Assembly: GCF_038024065.1 (NCBI RefSeq)
Contig: NZ_CP150667.1
Location: 186,001 to 250,000, forward strand
Source of the DNA: Polaribacter sejongensis
Lineage (GTDB): Bacteria > Bacteroidota > Bacteroidia > Flavobacteriales > Flavobacteriaceae
DNA length: 64,000 bases
Direction: 5' to 3'
A program made the translations under genes and the position numbers. The notes below the pieces were generated by a model. The model saw only the letters and a program-made list of their open reading frames with translations, was not told the DNA's origin and did not search any database. Every line of letters starts with the position of its first letter. Position 1 is the first letter of the stretch. Shown here piece by piece: positions 54,017 to 63,200 of the stretch.

Positions 54017-55639
54017 ATGAATTTAAGAAGTATTATAAATTGTTTTTTTAAACGTTATCTTCTAATAAATATATTGTTTTTTAGTTGTACACAATTGCTT
54101 TTAGCTAATGTAAAAGTACATGCACTTTTCTCAGACCATATGGTTATTCAACGAGATGCAACCGTACCTATATGGGGTTGGGCAGATATTAATGAAATTG
54201 TAACTATAGAGACTAGTTGGGGCGCAAATGCACAAGTAATAACAGATAAGAAAGGTAATTGGAAGGCGTTTTTAAAAACACCAAAAGCAGGCGGACCACA
54301 CAATATTACTGTTTACTCTAAAAATAGAATTGTAATTAAAGATATATTATCTGGAGATGTTTGGTTATGTACCGGACAGTCTAATATGGATTTTGCAATG
54401 TCTAAATTTTTAAATGATGCAAAAGATCCAAAACATCAGCCTTTAGTAAACTATATTAGAAATGAAGTTAAAACGGCAAATGACAATTGGATTAGACACA
54501 TAGAAGTACCACAAACTACTTCTTTGTTCGATAAGAAAAAGAACTTTAAAGGGAATTGGGTTTCTGTAAACCCAGAAGATATTGGTAAGATTACTGCAAC
54601 AGGATATTTCTTTGCAAAAGAGATACGCAAACAAGTTGATGTTCCTATTGGTTTATTAGAATGCTCCTGGGGAGGAACCAGAATTCAACCTTGGTTATCT
54701 GAAGAAGCGTATTTAGAAGATGAAAATATGAAAGCTTATTTTGAAGCAAGTAGAGTTAAATCTAAAGCAACTATAAAGAAAATGGAAGCCAAAGATTATG
54801 TTGATTTAGAATATCAGAAAAAAATAAAAATTTGGACACAAAACGGAGAAAAAGGCAGAAAACCTAAACCTTTAAAAAATCCGAAGGATAATATGCAGTT
54901 AGAAGCGACATTACATAATGGCATGTTGTCATCAATAATTCCATATGCAATTAAAGGATCAATTTGGTATCAAGGAGAAAGTAATGCTGGGTATTTACCA
55001 GAAGAATATGAAAATTATTTAACAACAATGATACGTAGTTGGAGAGCAGAATGGGCACAAGGAGATTTTCCCTTTTATTGGGCTCAATTGGCTGCATGTA
55101 ATAGAAGTTCTAAAAAGAATGATTTAGGATGGTCTACGGTTAATGATCAGTTAAGAAGAACCTTAAAAGTAAAAAATACAGGAATGGCTGTTTTGTATGA
55201 TATTGGTGAACCTAAAGATATACATCCACATAATAAAATGGATGCAGGAAAAAGATTAGCATTATGGGCTTTAGAGAAAGATTATAACATAAGAATACCT
55301 GCTGTAAGCGGACCTTTGTATCAATCTAAAAAGATTGTAAAGAATAAAATTCAAATTAAATTTAAAGAAGTTGGTTCTGGTTTAATGACTGCTTCTAAAG
55401 AATTATTAAATGATGCTGTAGCCGTTAATCAACCTTTAAAAAGGTTTGAAGTTCTAAACGAAAAGGGTATTTGGATAAAAGCAAATGCTAAAATAATTTC
55501 TAAAAACAAAATAGAAGTTTGGAGTGAAAATGTTTTAAAGCCAAAAGAAGTTCGTTATGCTTGGGCTGCAAACCCAGAAGGCGCAAATTTATATAATATA
55601 GAAGGGTTACCTGCAGCTATATTTAGTACAGAAAAGTAA
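54017..55639 (+). CDS. Sialate O-acetylesterase-like SGNH protein (probable polysaccharide deacetylase)
   Basis: 540 residues with an N-terminal signal. The opening KVHALFSDHMVIQRDATVPIWGWA is typical of the sialate-O-acetylesterase/CE20-like family. LCTGQSNMDF has the nucleophile Ser122, GSIWYQGESNAGY follows, and KDIHPHNK supplies Asp401/His403. Despite the family name, members in such loci deacetylate plant or algal polysaccharides rather than sialic acid; the substrate here is inferred from context. It heads an operon with GH30, GH39 and a jelly-roll lipoprotein. Confidence 0.87.
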   Translation: MNLRSIINCFFKRYLLINILFFSCTQLLLANVKVHALFSDHMVIQRDATVPIWGWADINEIVTIETSWGANAQVITDKKGNWKAFLKTPKAGGPHNITVYSKNRIVIKDILSGDVWLCTGQSNMDFAMSKFLNDAKDPKHQPLVNYIRNEVKTANDNWIRHIEVPQTTSLFDKKKNFKGNWVSVNPEDIGKITATGYFFAKEIRKQVDVPIGLLECSWGGTRIQPWLSEEAYLEDENMKAYFEASRVKSKATIKKMEAKDYVDLEYQKKIKIWTQNGEKGRKPKPLKNPKDNMQLEATLHNGMLSSIIPYAIKGSIWYQGESNAGYLPEEYENYLTTMIRSWRAEWAQGDFPFYWAQLAACNRSSKKNDLGWSTVNDQLRRTLKVKNTGMAVLYDIGEPKDIHPHNKMDAGKRLALWALEKDYNIRIPAVSGPLYQSKKIVKNKIQIKFKEVGSGLMTASKELLNDAVAVNQPLKRFEVLNEKGIWIKANAKIISKNKIEVWSENVLKPKEVRYAWAANPEGANLYNIEGLPAAIFSTEK

Positions 55640-55666
55640 TTGATTATCATTAAAAAAAAGATTAAT

Positions 55667-57115
55667 ATGATTAAATGTAATTTATATAAACAAAGTTTAA
55701 AACCTTTAGTATTAGTAGCTTTGATATCTGTAAGTAATGTGTCTTTTGCTCAGAAAGTAGATTTAACGTACAGTACAGCAACAAAACGTTGGGTTAAAGC
55801 AAAACGATTTTTACAAAAAGACAATACTACAGCAACAAATATCACAATTTATACAGATACGTTATTGCAAGAAATAGATGGCGTTGGTGGGGCTTTTAAT
55901 GAGTTAGGTTGGGATGCTTTAAGTGCCTTGCCAAAAGAAGCATCTAAACAAGTTTTTAAAGATTTATTTTCTAAAGAAGGAGCCAATTTTTCTATGTGTA
56001 GAATTCCGATTGGAGCCTCTGATTATGCGTTAAGTTATTACTCGAGTAACGATGTACCAGAAGATTTTGAAATGAGAGATTTTAATATTGACAGAGATAA
56101 ATATATCTTAATTCCGTATTTAAAAGAAGCGTTAAAAGTAAATCCAGATTTGCAAATATGGGCATCGCCTTGGTCTCCGCCAGCATGGATGAAAGTAAAC
56201 GAACATTACGCAATGAGAAGCGGCAATTTTGAAAATGCTATTGAAGGAAATAAAATGAATCTTGGAGCAGAAATCAATAATAATGCAACAGCTTTTAAAA
56301 TGCAAGAAAGGTATTTAAAAGCGTATGCATTGTATTTTTCTAAGTTTGTAAAATCTTATAAAGAAGCAGGAGTTAATTTGTTTGCAATTATGCCGCAAAA
56401 TGAAGTCGCATTTCAACCAAACTGGCCAAGTTGTACTTGGAGACCAGAAGATATGGCGTATTTTATTAATGATTTTTTAGGTCCTCAATTTAAAAATGAT
56501 AAATTAAATACAGAAATTTGGTTAGGTACTGTAAACTCTAGTAATCCTAATTATGTAAAAACAATTTTAGATTACAAATCTACAGCTGATTATATTTCTG
56601 GAGCAGGTTTTCAATGGGGAGGTGCAAAAGCAATACCAACTGTACATAAAAAATTTCCAGATTTAAAGTTGATGCAAACAGAAAATAAATGTGGAGAACA
56701 TGAAAATGATTGGACTTCTGTAGAAAGATCTTGGAAAGACCTTGTGCATTATTTTAATAATGGCTCAGGTTCTTATATGTATTGGAATATGGTTTTAGAT
56801 GAAACAGGAAAAAGTGCTTGGGGTTGGCCTCAAAACTCTATGGTAGTTGTAGATAAAGCATCCAAAAACGTTACTTATACAGATGAGTTTTATTTGTTTA
56901 AACATTTGTCTCATTTTGTACAACCAGGAGATCATTATTTAAAATCATCCGAAGGAAAAAATCACATGGCATTTCAATTAAAAGATGGTAGAGTAGTGGT
57001 ATTAGCCTATAACCCTAAAGAATCTGTAGATACTTTAAATTTAAAAATTGGTAGTAAATCAGTTACTGTAAAGGTAGAAGCAAAATCAATTAATACTATT
57101 GTTCTTACAGAATAA
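55667..57115 (+). CDS. GH30 family glycosidase
   Basis: 482 residues from ATG 55667; the frame is open to a TTG at 55640, but the signal peptide fits the ATG. Motifs are IDGVGGAFNELGWDAL, WASPWSPPAWMK, the acid/base IMPQNEVAF (Glu246), the nucleophile LMQTENKCGEH (Glu339) and a final beta-sandwich. It differs clearly from the GH30 at 26 kb and has a secretory signal (to SFAQ) rather than a lipobox. Activity within GH30 cannot be decided; beta-xyloside, beta-fucoside or beta-glucuronide cleavage would all fit the locus. It sits 27 bases after the esterase gene. Confidence 0.9.
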   Translation: MIKCNLYKQSLKPLVLVALISVSNVSFAQKVDLTYSTATKRWVKAKRFLQKDNTTATNITIYTDTLLQEIDGVGGAFNELGWDALSALPKEASKQVFKDLFSKEGANFSMCRIPIGASDYALSYYSSNDVPEDFEMRDFNIDRDKYILIPYLKEALKVNPDLQIWASPWSPPAWMKVNEHYAMRSGNFENAIEGNKMNLGAEINNNATAFKMQERYLKAYALYFSKFVKSYKEAGVNLFAIMPQNEVAFQPNWPSCTWRPEDMAYFINDFLGPQFKNDKLNTEIWLGTVNSSNPNYVKTILDYKSTADYISGAGFQWGGAKAIPTVHKKFPDLKLMQTENKCGEHENDWTSVERSWKDLVHYFNNGSGSYMYWNMVLDETGKSAWGWPQNSMVVVDKASKNVTYTDEFYLFKHLSHFVQPGDHYLKSSEGKNHMAFQLKDGRVVVLAYNPKESVDTLNLKIGSKSVTVKVEAKSINTIVLTE

Positions 57116-57158
57116 TATCAGTCTATTAAAAATAAAACTCACTAAAATAAATATAAAA

Positions 57159-58793
57159 ATGAATATAATAAAAAAGATAATTTTTGGATTAATTTTTGGT
57201 TTTGCCTTTATGGTTAACGCACAAAAAAATATTAAAGTTGATGTAAAAAAAGACGGAGAAGTTTTTGATCATTATTGGAGTAAAATGGTTGGTGCTGGTA
57301 GAGCTAATGAAGGTTTAAGAGCTGGTTGGTTAGAACAATTAGAGCAAGTTCAAAAAAATGCAGGATTTGAATATGTTCGTTTTCATGGAATTTTTCATGA
57401 TGATATGTTTCCGGTAATTATAGAAAAAGGAAAAACAGTTTATAACTGGCAATATATTGATGATTTATTTGATAGAATGTTAGATTTAAAAGTAAAACCT
57501 TTTGTAGAATTGGCTTTTTTACCAACAAGTATGGCGGCTAAAGATTCTAAAACTGTTTTTTGGTGGAAAGCAAATATTACACCAGATGAGCAGTCTTTTG
57601 AAAAATTCCACGATTTAGTAAAAGCTTTTACACAACACTGTGTAGATCGTTACGGAATTGATGAGGTTTTAACGTGGTATTTTGAGGTTTGGAACGAACC
57701 TAATTTATATAAATTATTTTGGGACGGAACAAAATCTCAATATTTTGAATTGTATAAACAGTCTGTAACAGCCGTTAGATCTGTAGATAATCGATTAAAA
57801 GTTGGTGGACCATCTACAAGTAATTTTGTGCCAGATACACGTTTTGATGGAGAAATAATTGATGATGAAGCTTCTGAAGCAGTTTTTGCAGCAAAGGATA
57901 TTAATACTTTAGATTGGCATGGTGTATGGATTGAAGATTTTTTAGAGTATTGTAAAAAAGAAAATTTGCCAGTAGATTTTATCAGCTGTCATCCTTACCC
58001 AACAGATTATGCTTTTAATCCAGAAACAGGAAAAGGAAAAGGATTAACAAGACATGTGCAATCTGTAAAAGAAGATTTAGAGTGGATAAATAAAACAGTA
58101 AAAGAAAGTGCTTTTCCGGATATAGAAATACACCTTACAGAATGGCATACAAGTCCAAGTAGTAGAGATGATATGCATGATCGTTTGCCTGCTGCAGCTT
58201 ATATTGTAAAATCTAATTTAGATTGTATTGGTTTAACTAATTCTTTAGCTTTGTGGACTTTTACTGATATTTTTGAAGAAAAAGGAGGAGCATCAAGTAT
58301 ATTTCATGGAGGTTTTGGTATGATAAACTTTCAAGGTTTGGTAAAACCATCGTATCATGCATACAGAATGTTACACCAATTAGGTGATCAAAAATTATAT
58401 AAGGATGATTATTTATTTGTAAGTAAAAAATCGTCTAATGGTAATGTTGTAGCTTTAGCATATAATTATCCGGAAGAATATGAAAATGCTGTACCTTCTG
58501 GTAGAGATAAAAGAGAAAAAGGGACAAATAAAGCATTAAACTTTTCTTTAAAAGGATTAAAAGCAGGAACACTATTTAAAATGGAAATTTTAGATAAAGA
58601 TCATGGAAATATTCATAATTTTTGGGAGGATATGGGAAAACCAGAACCACCAACAAGAGAAGAAATTAAATTGATGAAAGAATATGCAAATACAATGAAA
58701 ACATCATATGTAAAAGCAGATAAAAATGGGGTATTAACTATAGATCATCAAATAACTCCTTGGAGTTTGGTGTTAATTCAACAAATAAATTAA
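57159..58793 (+). CDS. GH39 beta-xylosidase-like glycosidase
   Basis: 544 residues from ATG 57159; the longer frame from 57099 overlaps the previous gene and lacks a sensible signal. Signal peptide to about residue 22 (NAQ). The TIM barrel carries FEYVRFHGIFHDDM, FEVWNEPNL (acid/base Glu180) and IHLTEWHTSPS (nucleophile Glu328), all typical of GH39. A beta-sandwich follows. Family activities are beta-xylosidase, alpha-L-iduronidase and a few others. With GH120 in the same locus, removal of beta-xylose is the likely role. Its stop codon abuts the next start. Confidence 0.92.
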   Translation: MNIIKKIIFGLIFGFAFMVNAQKNIKVDVKKDGEVFDHYWSKMVGAGRANEGLRAGWLEQLEQVQKNAGFEYVRFHGIFHDDMFPVIIEKGKTVYNWQYIDDLFDRMLDLKVKPFVELAFLPTSMAAKDSKTVFWWKANITPDEQSFEKFHDLVKAFTQHCVDRYGIDEVLTWYFEVWNEPNLYKLFWDGTKSQYFELYKQSVTAVRSVDNRLKVGGPSTSNFVPDTRFDGEIIDDEASEAVFAAKDINTLDWHGVWIEDFLEYCKKENLPVDFISCHPYPTDYAFNPETGKGKGLTRHVQSVKEDLEWINKTVKESAFPDIEIHLTEWHTSPSSRDDMHDRLPAAAYIVKSNLDCIGLTNSLALWTFTDIFEEKGGASSIFHGGFGMINFQGLVKPSYHAYRMLHQLGDQKLYKDDYLFVSKKSSNGNVVALAYNYPEEYENAVPSGRDKREKGTNKALNFSLKGLKAGTLFKMEILDKDHGNIHNFWEDMGKPEPPTREEIKLMKEYANTMKTSYVKADKNGVLTIDHQITPWSLVLIQQIN

Positions 58794-59552
58794 ATGAGAA
58801 AATATATTGTAAAAGGAAGAGTATTGTTGCTAGCGTCTCTAATTATTGGGATGCTAGGTGCCTGTTCTAATAATAATGATACCGTAACTGTTAAAGGAGA
58901 AAAGTTACAAAAAAAACTTATTTTCGAAGAGAACTTTACAGATGCTTTAATTAATTGGAAAGTTGAACAAATGCCTAATGGAACCGTAGAGGTAGAGGAT
59001 AGTAAATTGGTAATCGATGATGTTTCTGGATGTACAGTTTGGTTAAAAGAAAAATTTTCTGGCTCTATTCAAATAGAATACGATGTTTTTTTAATAGAGA
59101 ATGGAGGACCTAATGATCGTGTTTCTGATTTAAATTGTTTTTGGATGGCTTCGGATCCAGAAAATGTGCAAGATTTGTTTGCTAACTCAGAAAAAAGAGG
59201 AGGGAAGTTTTCTAATTATGATAGCCTACAGTTGTACTACATGGGAGTTGGTGGTAATGACAATGGAACAACAAGGTTTAGAAGATATGTTGGTAATGGA
59301 GAAAGACCATTATTACCAGAAAATGATCTAAAAAATGTCAAGTTTATGTTAGAAGGCAATAGGTCTTATCATATAAAAATTATAGCACATAATGGAGTGA
59401 TTCAATATTATAGAGATAATGAATTATTTGTAGATTTTAAAGATACAAATCCTTATACTTCTGGATATTTTGGTCTTAGAACTGTAAAAAATCACATGAC
59501 TGTAGATAACTTTAAAGTCTTTCAATTGTCTTATTTAAACAATAAAGATTAA
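58794..59552 (+). CDS. Jelly-roll lipoprotein of DUF6250 type
   Basis: 252 residues with lipoprotein signal (IIGMLGAC). A single beta-jelly-roll: EENFTDALINWKVEQMPNGTVEV, LNCFWMASDPE, RFRRYVGNGERPLL, YHIKIIAHNGVIQYYRDNELFVDF and GYFGLRTVKNHMTVDNFKVF. This matches DUF6250-type proteins found in polysaccharide loci. Their fold is like concanavalin/laminarinase sandwiches; I do not know an established activity. It may bind or cleave the polysaccharide at the cell surface. It starts directly after the GH39 stop and is the last gene before the terminator. Confidence 0.7.
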   Translation: MRKYIVKGRVLLLASLIIGMLGACSNNNDTVTVKGEKLQKKLIFEENFTDALINWKVEQMPNGTVEVEDSKLVIDDVSGCTVWLKEKFSGSIQIEYDVFLIENGGPNDRVSDLNCFWMASDPENVQDLFANSEKRGGKFSNYDSLQLYYMGVGGNDNGTTRFRRYVGNGERPLLPENDLKNVKFMLEGNRSYHIKIIAHNGVIQYYRDNELFVDFKDTNPYTSGYFGLRTVKNHMTVDNFKVFQLSYLNNKD

Positions 59553-59597
59553 ACACTTAATTTAAGACTAAGTTTTTTTTAGATAAAAACTAATTTT

Positions 59598-59635
59598 AAA
59601 AAAAAACGAGCCCTATTTAAGGTTCGTTTTTTTTT
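59598..59635 (+). terminator. Rho-independent terminator closing the locus on the plus strand
   Basis: ACGAGCC and GGTTCGT pair (one wobble), with long A- and T-runs extending the stem on both sides. From here to 59884 I see no gene. Confidence 0.82.
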
Positions 59636-59884
59636 GTTGGTAACTATTTAAATAGTGTTTTATTTGTGAAGTTTCGTAATGTTTTAATTAGAAATCTTTT
59701 AGATGTTTATTTAAGTCTTACGCCAAGGGTGAAGTTTTTTTATAATGTTTATGAAAAATAGAGTTGGTATCATTAAAAAAAAAGACTCTGAAAATTAAAA
59801 GTAGAATTAATATATTTACAATAATGATAAATATTTCAATTTATTGAGTTATTACTCTATTGGAATGAAAGTTGAAACAAATTT

Positions 59885-60046
59885 ATGAATAAGTTACAAA
59901 TAATTGGAATTGGGATTATAATTTTAGGAGGTATTGCTAGCTATTTTTATGAGGAAAATAATATAATTAGTATTTTATCTGGAGTTTTGTGTGCAGTAGG
60001 TTTAACATTCGTGTTAAAATGGTTTCCTTTTCAAAACAGAAATTAA
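59885..60046 (+). CDS. Small two-helix membrane protein, unknown function
   Basis: 53 residues from ATG 59885: MNKLQIIGIGIIILGGIASY, a short acidic loop (EENN), a second hydrophobic stretch ISILSGVLCAVGLTFVL, and a basic tail ending KWFPFQNRN. The two membrane segments and short hydrophilic ends argue for a real gene rather than chance. It lies alone between the terminator and the converging sensor gene. No function can be given. The stretch 60047-60236 shows nothing recognisable. Confidence 0.55.
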   Translation: MNKLQIIGIGIIILGGIASYFYEENNIISILSGVLCAVGLTFVLKWFPFQNRN

Positions 60047-60236
60047 TTGAATCATTAAAGGTCTGAATAAAAGCAACAAAATAATTATATATACTTAATT
60101 TCTAACTTTTGCACTCTTAAGAAAATCCTTAGAATTTTTGACGTTCATGTTTTAATAAACAACTTTATATCTTTTAATACTAAACTAATTATGCACATCC
60201 TGCTATGAGGTTTAAATAAAAAGTAAAAACTTCATT

Positions 60237-63200
60237 TTATAAATTTGGCATTCCTTCTTTTCCTTCTTGTTCCATAAACTGAGTAGGTGTAACATTAAAT
60301 AATTCTTTAAATGTTTTGCTAAAATAGGCGGTAGAATTAAAGCCACACATATGTGTAATTTCTTTTATAGAATGTTGTTTTTTTAATAGTAATTCAGAGG
60401 CGTGTCTTAGTCTTATAGTACGAATATAACCACTAGGGTTTAACTCTGTTAAAGCATTTATTTTTCTATAAAATTGAGATTTACCAATACCTATTTCTTT
60501 TAATAAATGATCTTGCTTAAAATCGATATCACTAATATTTTCTAAAATAATTTTTCTAGTTTTATCTAAGAAAGCTTCATCTAAATTAGAAGTTGTATCT
60601 TCAGTTAAAGAGAGTGCTCCTCCAATTTTAGAATAACGTTCTCTTAGCCTTCTTTTAGTTTCTAATAAGTTATTTATCCTTGCTCTAAGTAAACTGGTTA
60701 CAAACGGTTTAGAAATGTAACCATCTGCACCATTATCGTAACCGTGTATTTTATCTTCATCTAAGGTTCTTGCAGTTAATAGTAAAACAGGTATATGGCA
60801 TGTTTCAAAATCTGTTTTTATGGATTTACACATTTCAAAACCATCCATTTTAGGCATCATAACATCACTAATTACAATATCTGGATAGTGTTTTTTTACC
60901 ATTTTTAATCCATTAACTCCATTAGAAGCTTCTTTTATAATATAGTCATCTTTTAAGTCGTTTGTTAAATGCCTTCTTAACTCAATGTTATCTTCAACAA
61001 TTAATATCGTTGGTAGTTTTTTATCATCTAGAGTTTCTTTTTCTTCCGTGGTTGGACTTATTAAAGAGTCATTAGAGATAAACATATCATATTCAACAGC
61101 TTTCATAGAGTTTATTAGGAACTCATTTTTAATATTTTCTACTTTTTCTGCTTTTGCATTAACGTTTAAAGGCAAACGAACAGTAAATTTACTTCCTTTT
61201 AAATGTTCACTTTCAATAAAGATTTCTCCACCACATAACTCTACCAATCCTCTCGTAAAGTTAAGACCAATACCGGTACCAGCTTTATTTATATCTAAAT
61301 TATAAAAACGAGAAAACACATTTTTTAATTGATGTTTATTTAATCCAACACCAGTATCTTCCACAATAATTTCTACATAATCTGTTAGTTTATCTTTCTT
61401 TAAAAATGAAAGTTTAGATTTTTTTTCAGTTTCTTTTATTTTTTTGATTGATACTGTAATATCTCCTTCATTATTCGTAAACTTTATAGCATTAGAAATC
61501 AAATTAGTAATAATTTTTTCTACTTTATCAAAATCAAATAATGAGTTTAAAGTGTTGATAGAGGTTTTAAATTGATAATTAATTTCTTTTTTTGCGGCTA
61601 AATCTTTAAAAAGACAGAAGATATCTCTACTAAATGTTATAAGATCTCCTTTTTCAAATTGTAAAGGAGCCATTCCAACATCCATTTTTCTATAATCTAA
61701 TAATTGATTTACCAAATGGAGTAACCTTCTGGCACTTCTTTGAATGGTGATTGCAGAGTTTTTAATAGTATCAGAATCTTGGTTATAACTAGATAGTATT
61801 TTATCGACAGGGTTTAGTATTAAGGTTAGGGGAGTTCTAAATTCATGGGAAACATTAATAAAGAATTTAAGCTTCATTTGGTCTAATTCATGTTCTTGAG
61901 ACTCTTTTACCTTAAGTGTGTAGTAATGTATTACAATATAAAATAATAAGGCACCTATTAAAGAGTATAGTAAATATGCCCACCACGTTTTCCAAATGGG
62001 AGGAAATATTTTTATATTTATACTTGTTGTTTTAGAAGCATCCCATTGACCATCAATAGAAGACTTTACTTCAAAAGTATAATTTCCAGCTTTTAGGTTA
62101 GAGTGGTTTACCACTCTGTTAGAACCTATGTTTATGAATTCATCATCTAGACCTTTCATTTTATAAGCATATTGTATTTGCTCTGGATTTTCAAAGTATA
62201 ATGATAAAAATTCAAACGAAATATAGTTCTCGTTGTATTGCAGCTCTAAATTATTTGTTGCTGATATTGTTTTATTTAATAATACTCTACCGTTTATAGT
62301 ATCGCCAACTGAAACTAATTTGTTATTTAATTTTAAAGCGGTAATTTGAGGATAAAGTATTGCAGATTCAGGAGCTTTAATATCATTAGGATTAAATATA
62401 TTAAAACCATTTATTCCTCCAATAAGTATTCTTCCATCTTTTGTTTTTTCTATAGATTTACTTTGAAACTCCGGTCCTTGTAAACCGTCATGAATATTAA
62501 AATTTTTAAATTTTAGGGTTTGTGAATTTAAAAAAGACAAACCACCTTTAGTTGTAATCCAAAAATTATTATTGTTATCTTCTACAATACCAACAACAAG
62601 GTTATTGGGTAATCCGTCTTGAGAAGTGTAAGAATTTAATAACTTTAAATTGCTATCTAGTTGACGGATTCCACTATCGGTTCCAATCCAAATATTACCT
62701 AAATGATCTTCTGTTATATAGTTAATCCAATTATCTCTTACGCCATTTTCTTTAACTTCAGTAAACTCGATGTTTTTTGGAATAAAATCTTCTAATGTAT
62801 TTAAATCGACTACATTTAAACCTAAAGTTGTACCAATAAGCAATCGATTATTAGAATCTATAAATAAATACAATATATCATTACTTACTAGGTTGTTTTT
62901 ATAATTAGTAAAGTGTTTTGTTTTTTGGTTAAATAAACTAATACCTTCTGTTCTTAACCCTAGCCATATTCTGTTTTTAGCATCTTCAACCCCTGCCCAT
63001 ACAGAGTTTTGGTTAATAGACAAAGAGTCTTTACTATCGTGTAAAAACTGCTCTACCGTATTATTATCTGGATTAAATTTATTTAATCCTCCATCTAATG
63101 TACAAACCCAAATGTAACCATCATGACATTCGAAAGTATAGAGAATTTTATCTGAACTTAACCCTTTATTATTCTGATAAGAAATTTTTTTAAATGTATT

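Noticed and set aside
57099..57158. A longer GH39 protein starting inside the preceding GH30 gene
   Set aside because: It overlaps the GH30 end and lacks a signal peptide at its N-terminus; ATG 57159 gives a clean one.
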